64,000 nt of DNA from Streptomyces sp. CNH099 (GCA_000514715.1 AZWL01000001.1:930186-994185); one strand, 5' to 3'. Counted from the first letter of the stretch, positions 8,334 to 17,322 are shown. The notes: a model not told the origin generated them from the sequence alone. Made by a program: numbers and translations.

Positions 8334-9159
8334 ACTGCTCCTCCACGGCGGCCGAGACGAGCGTGGTGACGGCCTTGAAGCAGCGGATGCCGTCGTACAT
8401 GGTCTCCGTCGTGTACGCCACGCGCCGCTCGCCGGCCGGGGCCACGCCCGGCACGACCGTGGCGGCGCCCGCCAGATGCTCCGCGTCGAACTCCAGCTCC
8501 ACCGTGAACGGCCCGCCGCGCACCGGCTCCGTCCGCACCGCGAGGGCCGCGGCCTCGGTGGCCGCCGCCCGGATGTCCGCCGCGGTACGGGCCGGGGTGC
8601 GGCACACCGCGGCGTACCGCGAGACGTAGTCCTTGACGGCGACGCCGGGGGCCGCGGGCGCGTACCCCTTGGCGTCCTCGACGGTCTTGTCGTCGCCGGT
8701 GACCAGCACCACCGGGACGCCGAACTCGGCGACGACGTGCGCGTTCAGCAGGCCCTCGCTGGCCCGTACGCCGTTGAGCCAGACGCCGGTGACGGAGTTC
8801 GCCAGGTAGGTGTGCGCGAGCACCCCCTCGGCGCCCGCGCCGGTGTGGTAGCCGACGAACGCGATGCCGTCGACGTCGCCGCGCTGCACGCCCTCGACCA
8901 TGGACAGCGACTTGTGCCGCCCGGTGAGCATCTGGGCGCGGTCGTCCAGCCGCTCCAGGAGGAGATTGCGCATCGTCCAGTGCGCCTCGTTGACCAGCAC
9001 CTCGTCTGCGCCGCCGGCGAAGAGGCCCTCGACGGCGGCGTTGACGTCGGATGTGAACATGGGCCGGCAGCGCTCCCACTGCGGGCCGCCGGGAAGCACG
9101 TCGGCGGGCCACGTGACGCCGGTGGCCCCCTCCATGTCGGCGCTGATCAAGACCTTCAT
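8326..9159 (-). CDS. M55 D-aminopeptidase, DppA-like
   Basis: A 277-residue enzyme of the DppA family, which removes N-terminal D-residues (for example D-Ala) from peptides. It opens MKVLISADMEGATGVTW; the Asp and Glu of SADMEG are zinc ligands in the family. NEAHWTMRN, GYHTGAGAEGVLAHTY and VRASEGLLNA supply the remaining ligands and catalytic glutamate. Length and order match the family. It is the first gene of the operon DppA - M20 - S9/S66 - DinB, so the operon would take D-amino-acid-containing peptides down to free amino acids. A DasR-like palindrome lies 55 bases upstream. Confidence 0.9.
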   Translation of the reverse strand: MKVLISADMEGATGVTWPADVLPGGPQWERCRPMFTSDVNAAVEGLFAGGADEVLVNEAHWTMRNLLLERLDDRAQMLTGRHKSLSMVEGVQRGDVDGIAFVGYHTGAGAEGVLAHTYLANSVTGVWLNGVRASEGLLNAHVVAEFGVPVVLVTGDDKTVEDAKGYAPAAPGVAVKDYVSRYAAVCRTPARTAADIRAAATEAAALAVRTEPVRGGPFTVELEFDAEHLAGAATVVPGVAPAGERRVAYTTETMYDGIRCFKAVTTLVSAAVEEQYG

Positions 9160-9213
9160 GCCGAGCCACGGTACGCGGTCGGACGAAGCGGTGAAACCCC
9201 TGTGGATACGTAC

Positions 9214-9229
9214 AGAGGTCTAGACCACA
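9214..9229 (-). promoter_or_regulatory. DasR-responsive-element-like palindrome
   Basis: The perfect 10-base palindrome GGTCTAGACC (9217-9226) sits inside AGAGGTCTAGACCACA. The DasR element remembered from Streptomyces is ACTGGTCTAGACCAGT; 12 of 16 positions match. It lies 55 bases before the DppA-like start, a normal operator position. The rest of 9160-9408 holds no gene that I can support. Confidence 0.5.
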
Positions 9230-9408
9230 CGAATCCCCTCGAATGGCCCGCGACCAGCCCTTTCGGGGTCGGTTCCGGGCCGTCAGCCGTCCGGTGCACG
9301 CACGGTCGCGACCCCACGGCGCCGGGCGCCGGCAAGCCTTCGCCGACCCCGACGCCGGCCTCGCCGCCACCCCCGTCGCCAGCCCTGCCGCCGTCCCCGC
9401 CGGGGGCG

Positions 9409-11916
9409 CTAGTCGCCGTGTCCCAGCCGGAGGTCCCGCTCCGTGCGCCCGCCGCCCTCGACGCGCAGGACCGTGGCCACCGGCGGGTATCCGGCGGCGA
9501 TGACGGTGTACTCGCCGGCCGACAGGTCGACGAAGCGGAACGCGCCGTCCGGGCCCGTGATGCCGCTGTCGACGACGTTGCCGGCCGCGTCCAGCAGGGT
9601 GACCCGGGCGTCCTCCACCGGCCGGCCGCCGTACGCCCGCACCGTGCCGCGCAGCACCGCCCCGCCGGCCAGCTCGACGTCCTGCCGGGTCTCGCGCGCC
9701 GCCTGCACCGCGACCGGCAGCGCGGCGGGCCGGAAGCCGGGGGCCGTGGCCGCGAGGGTGTACGCGCCGGCGACCAGCTCGCCGAGCGCGTACGCGCCGT
9801 CGTGGCCGCTGCGCGTGGAGGCGACGACCTCGCCGCGGGCGTCGGTGAGGGTGACGACGACGTTCCCCAGCGGCGTGCCGTCGGCCGTCGCCACGGTGCC
9901 GCAGATGCGGCCCGCGCCGCCGAGCACGAGGTCCAGCTCCACCGGCCGGTCCCCGACCGTGACCGTGACGGCCTGCGGCTGGTGCCCGCCGGCCGCGGCC
10001 ACCAGGACGTACGAGCCGGAGCCGGGGGTGGGCAGCACGTACCGGCCGTCCTCGCGGCTGGCGTCGCGCCCCACCTGGCGGCCCGTGCCGTCGATGAGCG
10101 TGAGCGCCGCGCGCGGCACGGTGGTGCCGTCCTGGTGCTGCACGCTGCCGCACACGGGCACCCCGGCGCCGCCGGCGCCCGCGGGCGCGGCGCCGCGGGC
10201 CGCGGGCACCGCGGAGTCGGCCGCCAGGGGCGCGTCCTGGACGGGGCCCGGCCCGGGGAGGTTCTGGGACACCAGTGGTCTCTCCTTCAGCAGGAAGGCG
10301 AACAGGAGGCCGAGGAGGAGCACGGGCACCAGGTACAGGAAGATGCGCGGCATGGCCTCGGCGTAGGCGCGGACGTACCCGTCGCGCAGCCCGGCGTCGA
10401 GCGCGTGGACGGCCTCGGGAGTGATCGACTGCGGGTCGGGCAGCGTGGCGCCGGGGGGCGGCGGGGGCAGGGTCCCGGCCAGTTCGCCGGCGAGCCGGTC
10501 GAAGAAGACGGTGCCGAAGACGGCCGCGCCGACCGAACCGCCCATCTGCCGGAAGTAGTTGTGCGCGCTGGTGGCGACGCCGAGGTCCGCGGGGCGCACC
10601 GCGTTCTGCACGGCGAGGATGAGCACGGGCAGCACGAGGCCGACGCCGGTGCCGAGGACGGCCATCCAGATGCTGTACGACAGCTGCGAGGTGTCCTCGG
10701 TGAGGCGCGAGAGCAGCCACATGCCGACGGCGGCGAGGGCGCAGCCGAGCACCGGGTAGCGGCGGTAGCGGCCGGTGCGGCTGATGAGGTGGCCGGAGAC
10801 GACGGAGGCGACGACGAGGCCGCCCATCATCGGCAGCATCAGCAGCCCGGACTCGGTGGCGCTGGCGCCGTCGACCATCTGCAGGAAGGTCGGCAGGTAG
10901 CTGGCCGCGCCGAACATCGCCACCCCGATCACCACGCCCACCAGGGAGGTGACGGCGAAGACGCTGTCGCGGAACAGCCGCAGCGGCAGCACGGGTTCGA
11001 CGGCGAAGTGCTCGACGACGAGCAGCAGCACGGTGGCGCCGACGGCCCCGGCGCCGAGGGCCATGATGACGTCGGAGGTCCACTCGTACTCCAGGCCGCC
11101 CCAACTGGTCAGCAGCACCAGGCAGGTGGACGCGGCGGCGAGCAGCAGCGCGCCGAGGACGTCGAGGCGGGGCCGGGCGGCGGGCTTGGGCAGCTTCAGC
11201 ACCAGCCCGGTCACCAGCAGGGTGACCAGCCCGAAGGGCACGTTGAAGTAGAAGCACCAGCGCCAGGACAGCTCGTCGGTGAAGAACCCGCCGAGCAGCG
11301 GCCCGGCGACCGAGGCAAGCCCGAAGGCGGCGCCGATCAGGCCCATGTAACGGCCGCGCTCGCGGGCCGGGACGATGTCGGCGATGATCGCCTGCACACC
11401 GATCATGAGGCCGCCGGCGCCCATGCCCTGGATCGCGCGGAACGCGATCAGCTGGTCCATGCTGCGCGCGGCGCCGGCGAGCGCCGAGCCGGCGACGAAC
11501 ACGACGATGGCGAACTGGAAGACGCCCTTGCGGCCGAAGAGGTCGCCGAGCTTGCCGTAGATCGGCAGCCCGACGGTCGCGGTGAGCAGGTAGGCGGTGA
11601 TCGCCCAGGACATCCGGTCCAGGCCGTGCAGTTCGCCGACGATCTTCGGCAGCGCGGTGGCGACGATCATCTGCTCCAGCGCGGCGAGGAGCAGCGCGAG
11701 CATCAGCGCCAGAAAGACCAGCCGTACGCGCCGGGGGCTCAGCGCCCCGCCGGCACCGTCGGCCGCGCCGGGACCGGCGGGCGGTCCGCCCTCTCCGGTA
11801 CGTCGCGCCGGCTGGGCCGCCTGGGCCTGCTCCGCCGGCCGGTCCGCCGGGCCGGCCGCGGGCACGGTGACCGGCTCGTCCTTCACCAGGGTCGTACCCA
11901 CCTGCCAGCTCCCCAT
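9409..11916 (-). CDS. DHA2-type MFS exporter with C-terminal Ig-like repeats
   Basis: An 835-residue protein. Residues about 50-560 are a 14-helix EmrB/QacA-type drug:H+ antiporter: [20 protein letters not shown], motif A-like [13 protein letters not shown], and antiporter motif C-like [13 protein letters not shown]. Residues about 590-835 hold three tandem carboxypeptidase-regulatory-like/prealbumin-type beta-sandwich repeats: [40 protein letters not shown] and [20 protein letters not shown]. Each is followed by a DGxYxxxxLxxGxY strand. I set the start at ATG 11916 ([14 protein letters not shown]); in-frame codons upstream to 12258 have poor composition. It is divergent from the radical SAM gene. 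The exported substrate is unknown. Confidence 0.85.
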   Translation of the reverse strand: MGSWQVGTTLVKDEPVTVPAAGPADRPAEQAQAAQPARRTGEGGPPAGPGAADGAGGALSPRRVRLVFLALMLALLLAALEQMIVATALPKIVGELHGLDRMSWAITAYLLTATVGLPIYGKLGDLFGRKGVFQFAIVVFVAGSALAGAARSMDQLIAFRAIQGMGAGGLMIGVQAIIADIVPARERGRYMGLIGAAFGLASVAGPLLGGFFTDELSWRWCFYFNVPFGLVTLLVTGLVLKLPKPAARPRLDVLGALLLAAASTCLVLLTSWGGLEYEWTSDVIMALGAGAVGATVLLLVVEHFAVEPVLPLRLFRDSVFAVTSLVGVVIGVAMFGAASYLPTFLQMVDGASATESGLLMLPMMGGLVVASVVSGHLISRTGRYRRYPVLGCALAAVGMWLLSRLTEDTSQLSYSIWMAVLGTGVGLVLPVLILAVQNAVRPADLGVATSAHNYFRQMGGSVGAAVFGTVFFDRLAGELAGTLPPPPPGATLPDPQSITPEAVHALDAGLRDGYVRAYAEAMPRIFLYLVPVLLLGLLFAFLLKERPLVSQNLPGPGPVQDAPLAADSAVPAARGAAPAGAGGAGVPVCGSVQHQDGTTVPRAALTLIDGTGRQVGRDASREDGRYVLPTPGSGSYVLVAAAGGHQPQAVTVTVGDRPVELDLVLGGAGRICGTVATADGTPLGNVVVTLTDARGEVVASTRSGHDGAYALGELVAGAYTLAATAPGFRPAALPVAVQAARETRQDVELAGGAVLRGTVRAYGGRPVEDARVTLLDAAGNVVDSGITGPDGAFRFVDLSAGEYTVIAAGYPPVATVLRVEGGGRTERDLRLGHGD

Positions 11917-12192
11917 CGTCCGCCTGCGCCGGACCATTTCTCGCACCGCGCACGATCCTGGGGCAAACCCGATCACTCCCCCCGCGGGGCCGCCCCGCGG
12001 TCCGCCGACCCGGTTGCCCGGGGCGCCCGCCGGTCGCTCATCAGCGGCTTTCGCGGCGCGCGGGCGGAGCCGGGGGCGCGGGAGGGCTCGCGGCGGCGCG
12101 CGGGAGAACCACTCGAAACGGCGAACCGGGCGGCGGCCCCGCCGGCGGGCGGCGCCGCCCGGCGTCACCCGATCGAGGACTCGACGCGAAGG
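11917..12192. other. GC-rich divergent intergenic region
   Basis: About 276 bases between the divergent MFS and radical SAM genes. It contains short GC-rich inverted repeats (for example around 11980-12001) but no convincing gene. The regulatory site at its right end is described separately. Confidence 0.4.
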
Positions 12193-12210
12193 GAACACGT
12201 GTTCTATTCT
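12193..12210 (+). promoter_or_regulatory. LexA (SOS) box overlapping a -10 element
   Basis: GAACACGTGTTC at 12193-12204 is a perfect 12-base palindrome. It fits the GAAC-N4-GTTC core of actinobacterial LexA boxes. TATTCT follows directly (12205-12210) as a plausible -10 hexamer, so a bound repressor would block the promoter. GGGAGG at 12226-12231 is the ribosome-binding site for the gene starting at 12237. Confidence 0.72.
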
Positions 12211-12236
12211 CGGCGGCAGATCAACGGGAGGTACCG

Positions 12237-13313
12237 ATGCGCTGGGAGAATCTGACACACGACGCCGCCGCCGAGACCGCCGCCGCCGACGGCGGCACGG
12301 GCCCGGGCGGCGCGCCGCCCGCCCTCTTCGGCACGGCCGCCGTCGTCACCCGCACGTTCGACACCCCGGAGTTCCAGGGCATCACCTTCCACGAGGTGCG
12401 GGCGCGCTCCCTCGTCAACAGGGTGCCGGGCGCGTCGCGGATGGCCTTCGACTGGACCGTCAACCCGTACCGGGGCTGCAGCCACGCCTGCGTGTACTGC
12501 TTCGCCAGGAAGACCCACGACTACCTGGACCTCGACACCGGCCGCGGCTTCGACTCGCAGATCGTGGTCAAGGTCAACGCCCCGGAGCTGCTGCGGCGCG
12601 AGCTGGCCGGCCGCCGGTGGCGCGGCGAGCACATCGCCATGGGCACCAACGTGGACTGCTACCAGCGCGCCGAGGGGCGGTACCGGCTGATGCCCGGCAT
12701 CCTGGCCGCGCTGCGGGACTTCGCCAACCCGTACTCGATCCTGACCAAGGGCACGCTCATCCTCCGCGACCTGCCGCTGCTCAAGCAGTCGGCCGAGGTG
12801 ACGGACGTCGGCGTCGCGGTCTCGGTCGGCTTCCTCGACGAGGAGCTGTGGCGGACCGTCGAGCCCGGCACGCCGGCGCCGCGCCGCCGGCTCGACGTGG
12901 TGCGCACCCTGGCGGAGCACGGCATCGGCTGCGGGGTGCTGATGGCGCCGGTGCTGCCGTTCCTCAGCGACTCGCCGGAGCAACTGCGCGCCACGGTGCG
13001 GGCGGTGGCCCGGGCGGGCGCGACGTCCGTGACGCCGCTGGTGCTGCATCTGCGGCCGGGCGCGCGGGAGTGGTTCATGGCCTGGCTGGAGCGGCACCAC
13101 CCGCGGCTGGTCCGCCGGTACCGCACGATGTACGCGGGCGGGTCGTACGCGCCGAAGTGGTACCAGCGCCAGGTCACCCGGCAGGTGCACGAGTACGCGA
13201 CGGAGCTGGGCATAGGCCCCTCGGCGCCCGGCGCCGCGCGCCGCATCGGGCCGGCGGAGGAGCCCGGAGCAGGGCCGGACGCCCCGGAGAGCACGCAGCT
13301 GACCCTGCTCTGA
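12237..13313 (+). CDS. Rv2578c-family radical SAM protein
   Basis: A 358-residue radical SAM protein of the spore-photoproduct-lyase-like Rv2578c family. The cluster-binding motif is in [20 protein letters not shown] (CxxxCxxC variant), with [19 protein letters not shown] and [18 protein letters not shown] further on. The family has no established reaction, although homology to photolyase-type enzymes suggests nucleic-acid damage. The LexA box immediately upstream agrees with a DNA-damage role. My recollection is that the mycobacterial homologue is also SOS-linked. It is convergent with the HEAT-repeat gene. Confidence 0.85.
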   Translation: MRWENLTHDAAAETAAADGGTGPGGAPPALFGTAAVVTRTFDTPEFQGITFHEVRARSLVNRVPGASRMAFDWTVNPYRGCSHACVYCFARKTHDYLDLDTGRGFDSQIVVKVNAPELLRRELAGRRWRGEHIAMGTNVDCYQRAEGRYRLMPGILAALRDFANPYSILTKGTLILRDLPLLKQSAEVTDVGVAVSVGFLDEELWRTVEPGTPAPRRRLDVVRTLAEHGIGCGVLMAPVLPFLSDSPEQLRATVRAVARAGATSVTPLVLHLRPGAREWFMAWLERHHPRLVRRYRTMYAGGSYAPKWYQRQVTRQVHEYATELGIGPSAPGAARRIGPAEEPGAGPDAPESTQLTLL

Positions 13314-13394
13314 CCCCGGTGCCCGGCGGTCGGCCCCCGGCGCCGGGCCGCGCCGCCGCGCCCGCGCCCCGCGGGAGCCGCCGCGGCCGCCGGC

Positions 13395-14006
13395 TCACGG
13401 CGACGGGGTGCGCGGGCCTATGCGGGTGATGGCCGCCGTGGCCGCGCGCCACAGCTGCGGGAAGCCGAGCGCCTCGGAGAGCGCCGGGATCGCGCCCGGG
13501 TCGCCCAGCTCGCCCAGCCCCTCGACACAGGCCTTGGCGATCGGCCAGTGGTGCTGCGGCTCGCGCACCAGCCGCTGCAGGGTGCTGATCAGCGCCGGCG
13601 CCGACTCCGGCGCGCGCAGCCGGACGAGCAGCCGGATGGCGTGCAGCGCGTACGCGGTGCGCAGCGGGTTCGTCGCCAGGGCCGCCGCCGCCCGCGCGGT
13701 GCGCGGGTCGCCGAGCCGGGCCAGCGCGCACGCCGCGCTCTCCGCCCGTACCGGGTCGCGGTAGTTGAGCAGCAGCACCAGCGTCTCGAACGCCCGCCGG
13801 TCCCCCGCCGTACCCAGCGCGAAGGCGGCCAGCTCCCGGGTCCACAGCGGCTCCCCGGGCAGCTCCAGCACCCGCGCCAGCTCGTCGTGGGCGGTGGTCG
13901 TGCGCTGTCGCACGAGCGCGGTCATGCGGTCGAAGCGCGCCAGCGCCGGCGGGTCGTCCAGCCTGCCGCGGATCCGTTCGGTGAGCGCCAGATACTCCTG
14001 GTCCAT
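13395..14006 (-). CDS. HEAT-repeat protein
   Basis: A 203-residue all-helical protein with repeated Ala/Leu-rich helix pairs: LALTERIRGRLDDPPALARF, LAAFALGTAGDRRAFETLVL, ALARLGDPRTARAAAALATN and EGLGELGDPGAIPALSEALG. The LGDPRxxxAL spacing is the HEAT-like/PBS-lyase repeat seen in protein-interaction scaffolds. There is no catalytic motif and no signal peptide. It stands alone between the convergent radical SAM gene and the divergent hydroxyacyl-CoA dehydrogenase. Its partner is unknown. Confidence 0.75.
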   Translation of the reverse strand: MDQEYLALTERIRGRLDDPPALARFDRMTALVRQRTTTAHDELARVLELPGEPLWTRELAAFALGTAGDRRAFETLVLLLNYRDPVRAESAACALARLGDPRTARAAAALATNPLRTAYALHAIRLLVRLRAPESAPALISTLQRLVREPQHHWPIAKACVEGLGELGDPGAIPALSEALGFPQLWRAATAAITRIGPRTPSP

Positions 14007-14141
14007 GCCTCGCCCCCTGCCTCGCCGGCACTCAGGGTACGTGTCCCGTCACCGGTCGGGGACGGGCGCGTCGATCGGGTTCACTCCATCTGTGCCCCCG
14101 CTGACGGGTACATTCCCTGAATCCCCCTCTGGCGCCCATGG

Positions 14142-14156
14142 TTACTCACGAGTTAA
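14142..14156. promoter_or_regulatory. palindromic operator-like site upstream of hydroxyacyl-CoA dehydrogenase
   Basis: TTACTCACGAGTTAA contains inverted ACTC/GAGT arms in an otherwise GC-rich 417-base gap (14007-14423). The gap holds no gene that I can support. The AT-rich half-sites and position suggest a TetR-type operator or promoter for the dehydrogenase at 14424. No regulator can be assigned from sequence. Confidence 0.35.
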
Positions 14157-14423
14157 GCTCGGGGGACGAGCAGCACCCCATGCTCGGGCGGTCTGGTGAC
14201 GCAGCCGCCGAGAGCTGAAGTCGGTTCGGCGACCAACAGCACGCGCGACGGGCGCTCGAGCGCCCGTGGCGGGGACGCCCGGCCCCGGGACAGGGCCTGC
14301 GGCGCGCCTCGCCGCAGCGTGCCCCGCCGCCGCGCGGTTCCCGCCGTGGGCCGTCGTGCCCCGGTCCCGCCGCCGTGCGCGCGCCCCGACCCTCGTCTCC
14401 CGCGTCACGACTGGAGTCCCGCG

Positions 14424-16289
14424 ATGGACCGCAGCCCCGTCCCCGAGTCCCCCGAGATCCCCGAGCCCCCCTCGGTTCCCTTCCCCACCGTGGCCGTCGT
14501 CGGCCTCGGCACCATGGGCACCGGCCTGTGCGAGGTGCTGGCCCGCGCCGGCCGCGAGGTCGTCGGCATCGACGTCAGCGAGGCCGCCGCCACCGCCTGC
14601 GTCGCCGCACTGGAGCGCGCCACGGACCGTGCCGTGGCCCGCGGCCGCCTCACCGAGGGCGACCGCGCCGGCGTCCTGGCCCGGCTGCGCACCTTCCCCG
14701 ACCTGCGCGCCGCCGCCGACGCGGACCTGGTCATCGAGGTGGTGCCGGAGTCGTACGAGACCAAGCAGCGGGTCGTCGCGGAACTCGACCGCGTGCTACG
14801 CGCCGACGCGGTCATCGCCACCGGCACCAACGCGCTGTCCGTCACCCGGCTCGCCGCCTCCTCCGCCCACCCCGAGCGCGTCCTCGGCCTGCACTTCTTC
14901 ACCCCGGTCCAGGCGATGCGGCTGGTGGAGGTGGTCTCCTCCGTGCTCACCGAGCCGAGGGCGGTGGAGCGGGTCACCGCGCTGGTGCGGGAGCTGGGCA
15001 AGGAGCCCGTCGCGGTGGGCGACCGGCCCGGGTTCATCGCCGACGGGCTGCTCTTCGGCTACCTCAACCAGGCGGCGGCGATGTACGAGTCGCGGTACGC
15101 CACCCGCGACGACATCGACGCGGCGATGAAGCTCGGCTGCGGCCTGCCCATGGGCCCGCTGGAGCTGCTCGACCTGATCGGCGTCGACACCGCCCGCACG
15201 GTGCTGGAGGCCATGTACGCCGCGTCGCAGGACCGGCTGCACGCGCCCGCGCCCCTCCTCGGCCAGCTCACCGCCGCGGGCCTCACCGGCCGCAAGGCGG
15301 GCCGCGGCTTCTACACCTACGACGGCCCCGGCAGCGGCACCGTCGTGCCGGACGCCCATCCTCCCGCCGCCGGCTCCCCTGCCGCCGGCTCCCTCGCCGC
15401 CGACGCAGCTTCGGGGGCGGCGCCGCGGCCGGTCCGGGCGGTCGGCATCGCGGGCTCCGGCACGATGGCGAGCGGCATCGCCGAGGTGTTCGCCCGGGCG
15501 GGGTACGACGTCGTGCTCGCCGCCCGCGGCGAGCAGAAGGCGGCGGCGGCGAAGTCCCGTATCGCCGCGTCGCTGGACCGCTCCGCCGCCCGGGGCCGCC
15601 TGACCGGGGGCGACCGCGACGCCGCGCTGGCCCGGGTCTCCCCCGCGGGCTCCCTGGCCGCGCTGGCCGGCGCCGACCTCGTCGTGGAGGCCGTCGCCGA
15701 GGACCTGGCGGTCAAGCGGCGGTTGTTCGCGGCCCTGGACGAGGTCGCCGGGCCGGGCGCCGTGCTGGCCACCACCACGTCCTCGCTGCCCGTCGTCGCC
15801 TGCGCCGCCGCGACCTCGCGCCCCGAGGACGTCGTCGGCATGCACTTCTTCAACCCGGCGCAGGTGATGAAGCTCGTCGAGGTGGTGCGCACGGTCCGTA
15901 CCGCGGACGACGCGCACGCCACCGCCCGCGAGGTCTGCACCCGGCTGGGCAAGCACGCGGTGGACTGTGGCGACCGGGCCGGCTTCATCGTCAACGCGCT
16001 GCTGTTCCCGTACCTCAACAACGCGGTGAAGATGGTCCAGGAGCACTACGCCTCCCTCGACGACATCGACGCCGCGATGAAGCTCGGCGGCGGCTACCCC
16101 ATGGGCCCGTTCGAACTGCTGGACGTCGTCGGCCTGGACGTCTCGCTGGCCATCGAGCGCGTGCTGCACCGCGAGTTCCGCGACCCGGGCCTGGCCCCGG
16201 CACCGCTGCTGGAACACCTGGTCGCCGCCGGCTGCCTCGGCCGCAAGACGGGCCGCGGCTTCCGCGAGTACGCCGCCGCCCGGCGCTGA
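14424..16289 (+). CDS. tandem-fused 3-hydroxyacyl-CoA dehydrogenase
   Basis: A 621-residue protein built of two 3-hydroxybutyryl-CoA dehydrogenase copies. Copy 1 (about 20-310) has the NAD motif VGLGTMGTGLCEVLARAG and LGLHFFTPVQAMRLVEVV. Copy 2 (about 335-620) has GIAGSGTMASGIAEVFARAG and VGMHFFNPAQVMKLVEVV. Each ends in a GLPMGPLELLDLIG/GYPMGPFELLDVVG C-terminal domain. It would interconvert acetoacetyl-CoA and 3-hydroxybutyryl-CoA, feeding the ethylmalonyl-CoA genes downstream. ATG 14424 is preceded by CTGGAG; upstream in-frame sequence lacks family similarity. A hairpin after the stop separates it from the TetR gene. Confidence 0.88.
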   Translation: MDRSPVPESPEIPEPPSVPFPTVAVVGLGTMGTGLCEVLARAGREVVGIDVSEAAATACVAALERATDRAVARGRLTEGDRAGVLARLRTFPDLRAAADADLVIEVVPESYETKQRVVAELDRVLRADAVIATGTNALSVTRLAASSAHPERVLGLHFFTPVQAMRLVEVVSSVLTEPRAVERVTALVRELGKEPVAVGDRPGFIADGLLFGYLNQAAAMYESRYATRDDIDAAMKLGCGLPMGPLELLDLIGVDTARTVLEAMYAASQDRLHAPAPLLGQLTAAGLTGRKAGRGFYTYDGPGSGTVVPDAHPPAAGSPAAGSLAADAASGAAPRPVRAVGIAGSGTMASGIAEVFARAGYDVVLAARGEQKAAAAKSRIAASLDRSAARGRLTGGDRDAALARVSPAGSLAALAGADLVVEAVAEDLAVKRRLFAALDEVAGPGAVLATTTSSLPVVACAAATSRPEDVVGMHFFNPAQVMKLVEVVRTVRTADDAHATAREVCTRLGKHAVDCGDRAGFIVNALLFPYLNNAVKMVQEHYASLDDIDAAMKLGGGYPMGPFELLDVVGLDVSLAIERVLHREFRDPGLAPAPLLEHLVAAGCLGRKTGRGFREYAAARR

Positions 16290-16301
16290 GCGCGCCGCCG
16301 C

Positions 16302-16345
16302 CCCCGTCCCGCCGCCGCCTCGTGCGCAGCGGCGGCGGAACGGGG
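16302..16345 (+). terminator. hairpin after hydroxyacyl-CoA dehydrogenase
   Basis: CCCCGT (16302-16307) pairs with ACGGGG (16340-16345), and CGCCGCCGC (16310-16318) pairs with GCGGCGGCG (16329-16337). They are joined by a two-base internal loop on each side and a 10-base loop. It lies just before the TetR gene. Confidence 0.55.
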
Positions 16346-16370
16346 CCCACGCATGGAGTACGTTCCTTAC

Positions 16371-17168
16371 ATGTCCGAGCCAGCGAAGCCCAGCCGTCCG
16401 ACCTCCAGCAGCCAGCGCCTGAAGATGCGCCGCGACATCGCGGCCGCCGCGATGGAGCTGTTCGCGACGAAGGGCTACGAGGCGACGACGGTGGACGAGA
16501 TCGCCGCCGCCGCGGGCGTCGCCCGCCGCACCTTCTTCCGGCACTTCCGCTCCAAGGAGGAGGCGATCTTCCCGGACCACGACGACACCCTGGAGCGGGT
16601 GAAGGCCGTCCTGGACGCCGCGCCGCCGCACGAGTACCCGCTGGACACCGTGTGCCGCGGCATCCGGGAGGTCATGCGGATGTACGCGGCCCAGCCCGCG
16701 GTCTCCGTCGAGCGCTACCGGCTGACCCGGGAGGTGCCGACGCTGCGGGAGCGCGAGATCGCCTCGGTCTCGCGCTACGAGCGGCTCTTCACCCGCTACC
16801 TCCTGGGCCACTTCGACGAGGGCGCCCACCAGGACGGCGACGACGACCCGCTGCTCGCGGAGGTCGCGGCCTCCGCGGTGGTCACCGCGCACAACCACGT
16901 GCTGCGCCGCTGGCTGCGCGCGGGCGCGCAGGGCGAGGTGGAGGGCCAGCTCGACCGGGCCTTCGCGGTGGTGCGGGCCCGGTTCGCCGGCGTCGGGCTG
17001 CCGCACGGGCCGACGGGCCGGGGCGGCGCGCAGGCGGGCGCGGCGGGCCCGCCCGCGGTGCTCACGGCCGGCGGTGAGGGCTCGGACGTGCTTGTCGCCC
17101 TCGCCCGGACGGACGCGCCGCTGAGCGAGGTCATGCGCACCATCGAGAAGGCGCTGAACCGGGGCTGA
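16371..17168 (+). CDS. TetR-family regulator of the ethylmalonyl-CoA genes
   Basis: A 265-residue TetR protein. The helix-turn-helix is in the first 70 residues: FATKGYEATTVDEIAAAAGV then ARRTFFRHFRSKEEAIF. The C-terminal ligand domain is unassigned and has a Gly/Ala-rich insertion (GPTGRGGAQAGAAGPPA). I prefer ATG 16371 (MSEPAKPSRP) with GGAG 12 bases upstream; ATG 16353 would add six residues. It sits between the dehydrogenase and ccr, as does the S. coelicolor SCO6474-type regulator. The related S. avermitilis AccR is reported to control short-chain acyl-CoA genes; orthology is inferred from position only. Palindromes in the ccr promoter are candidate operators. Confidence 0.82.
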   Translation: MSEPAKPSRPTSSSQRLKMRRDIAAAAMELFATKGYEATTVDEIAAAAGVARRTFFRHFRSKEEAIFPDHDDTLERVKAVLDAAPPHEYPLDTVCRGIREVMRMYAAQPAVSVERYRLTREVPTLREREIASVSRYERLFTRYLLGHFDEGAHQDGDDDPLLAEVAASAVVTAHNHVLRRWLRAGAQGEVEGQLDRAFAVVRARFAGVGLPHGPTGRGGAQAGAAGPPAVLTAGGEGSDVLVALARTDAPLSEVMRTIEKALNRG

Positions 17169-17192
17169 CCGGCGGTTTCACCCCCGTGCACG

Positions 17193-17223
17193 AGGCTCCC
17201 CGGCCGCTTCGGCCCGGGAGCCT
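17193..17223 (+). terminator. hairpin after TetR gene
   Basis: AGGCTCCC-GGCCG pairs with CGGCC-GGGAGCCT around a CTT loop, with one C/C mismatch in the stem (17193-17206 with 17210-17223). It lies 24 bases after the TetR stop, isolating it from the ccr promoter. Confidence 0.65.
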
Positions 17224-17279
17224 TCGCCTGCCCGGGCGTGCTCATCCGTGCGCTCCCGTCGACATCTGAGGGAATTTTT

Positions 17280-17322
17280 TGGCACCGAGTGTCTTGCAGC
17301 CTGGCACGCCGTGCCATACCGT
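17280..17322 (+). promoter_or_regulatory. ccr promoter with two operator-like palindromes
   Basis: TTGCAG (17294-17299) and TACCGT (17317-17322) are spaced 17 bases apart and make a plausible -35/-10 pair. The spacer carries the perfect palindrome TGGCAC-GCC-GTGCCA (17302-17316). A second, imperfect copy, TGGCAC-CGA-GTGTCT (17280-17294), has its centre 22 bases upstream, close to two helical turns. This looks like a dimer-of-dimers repressor site. The rest of 17224-17539 is a long leader without a supported gene. Confidence 0.6.

Noticed and set aside
7387..12255. A 1600-residue plus-strand frame across several minus-strand genes
   Set aside because: It spans genes with clear catalytic motifs on the other strand and has no recognisable domain itself.
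17281..17297. TGGCAC followed by TTGC, resembling a sigma-54 -24/-12 promoter before ccr
   Set aside because: The spacing is too long for sigma-54, and Streptomyces lack it. The palindromic arrangement with a sigma-70-type pair explains the sequence better.
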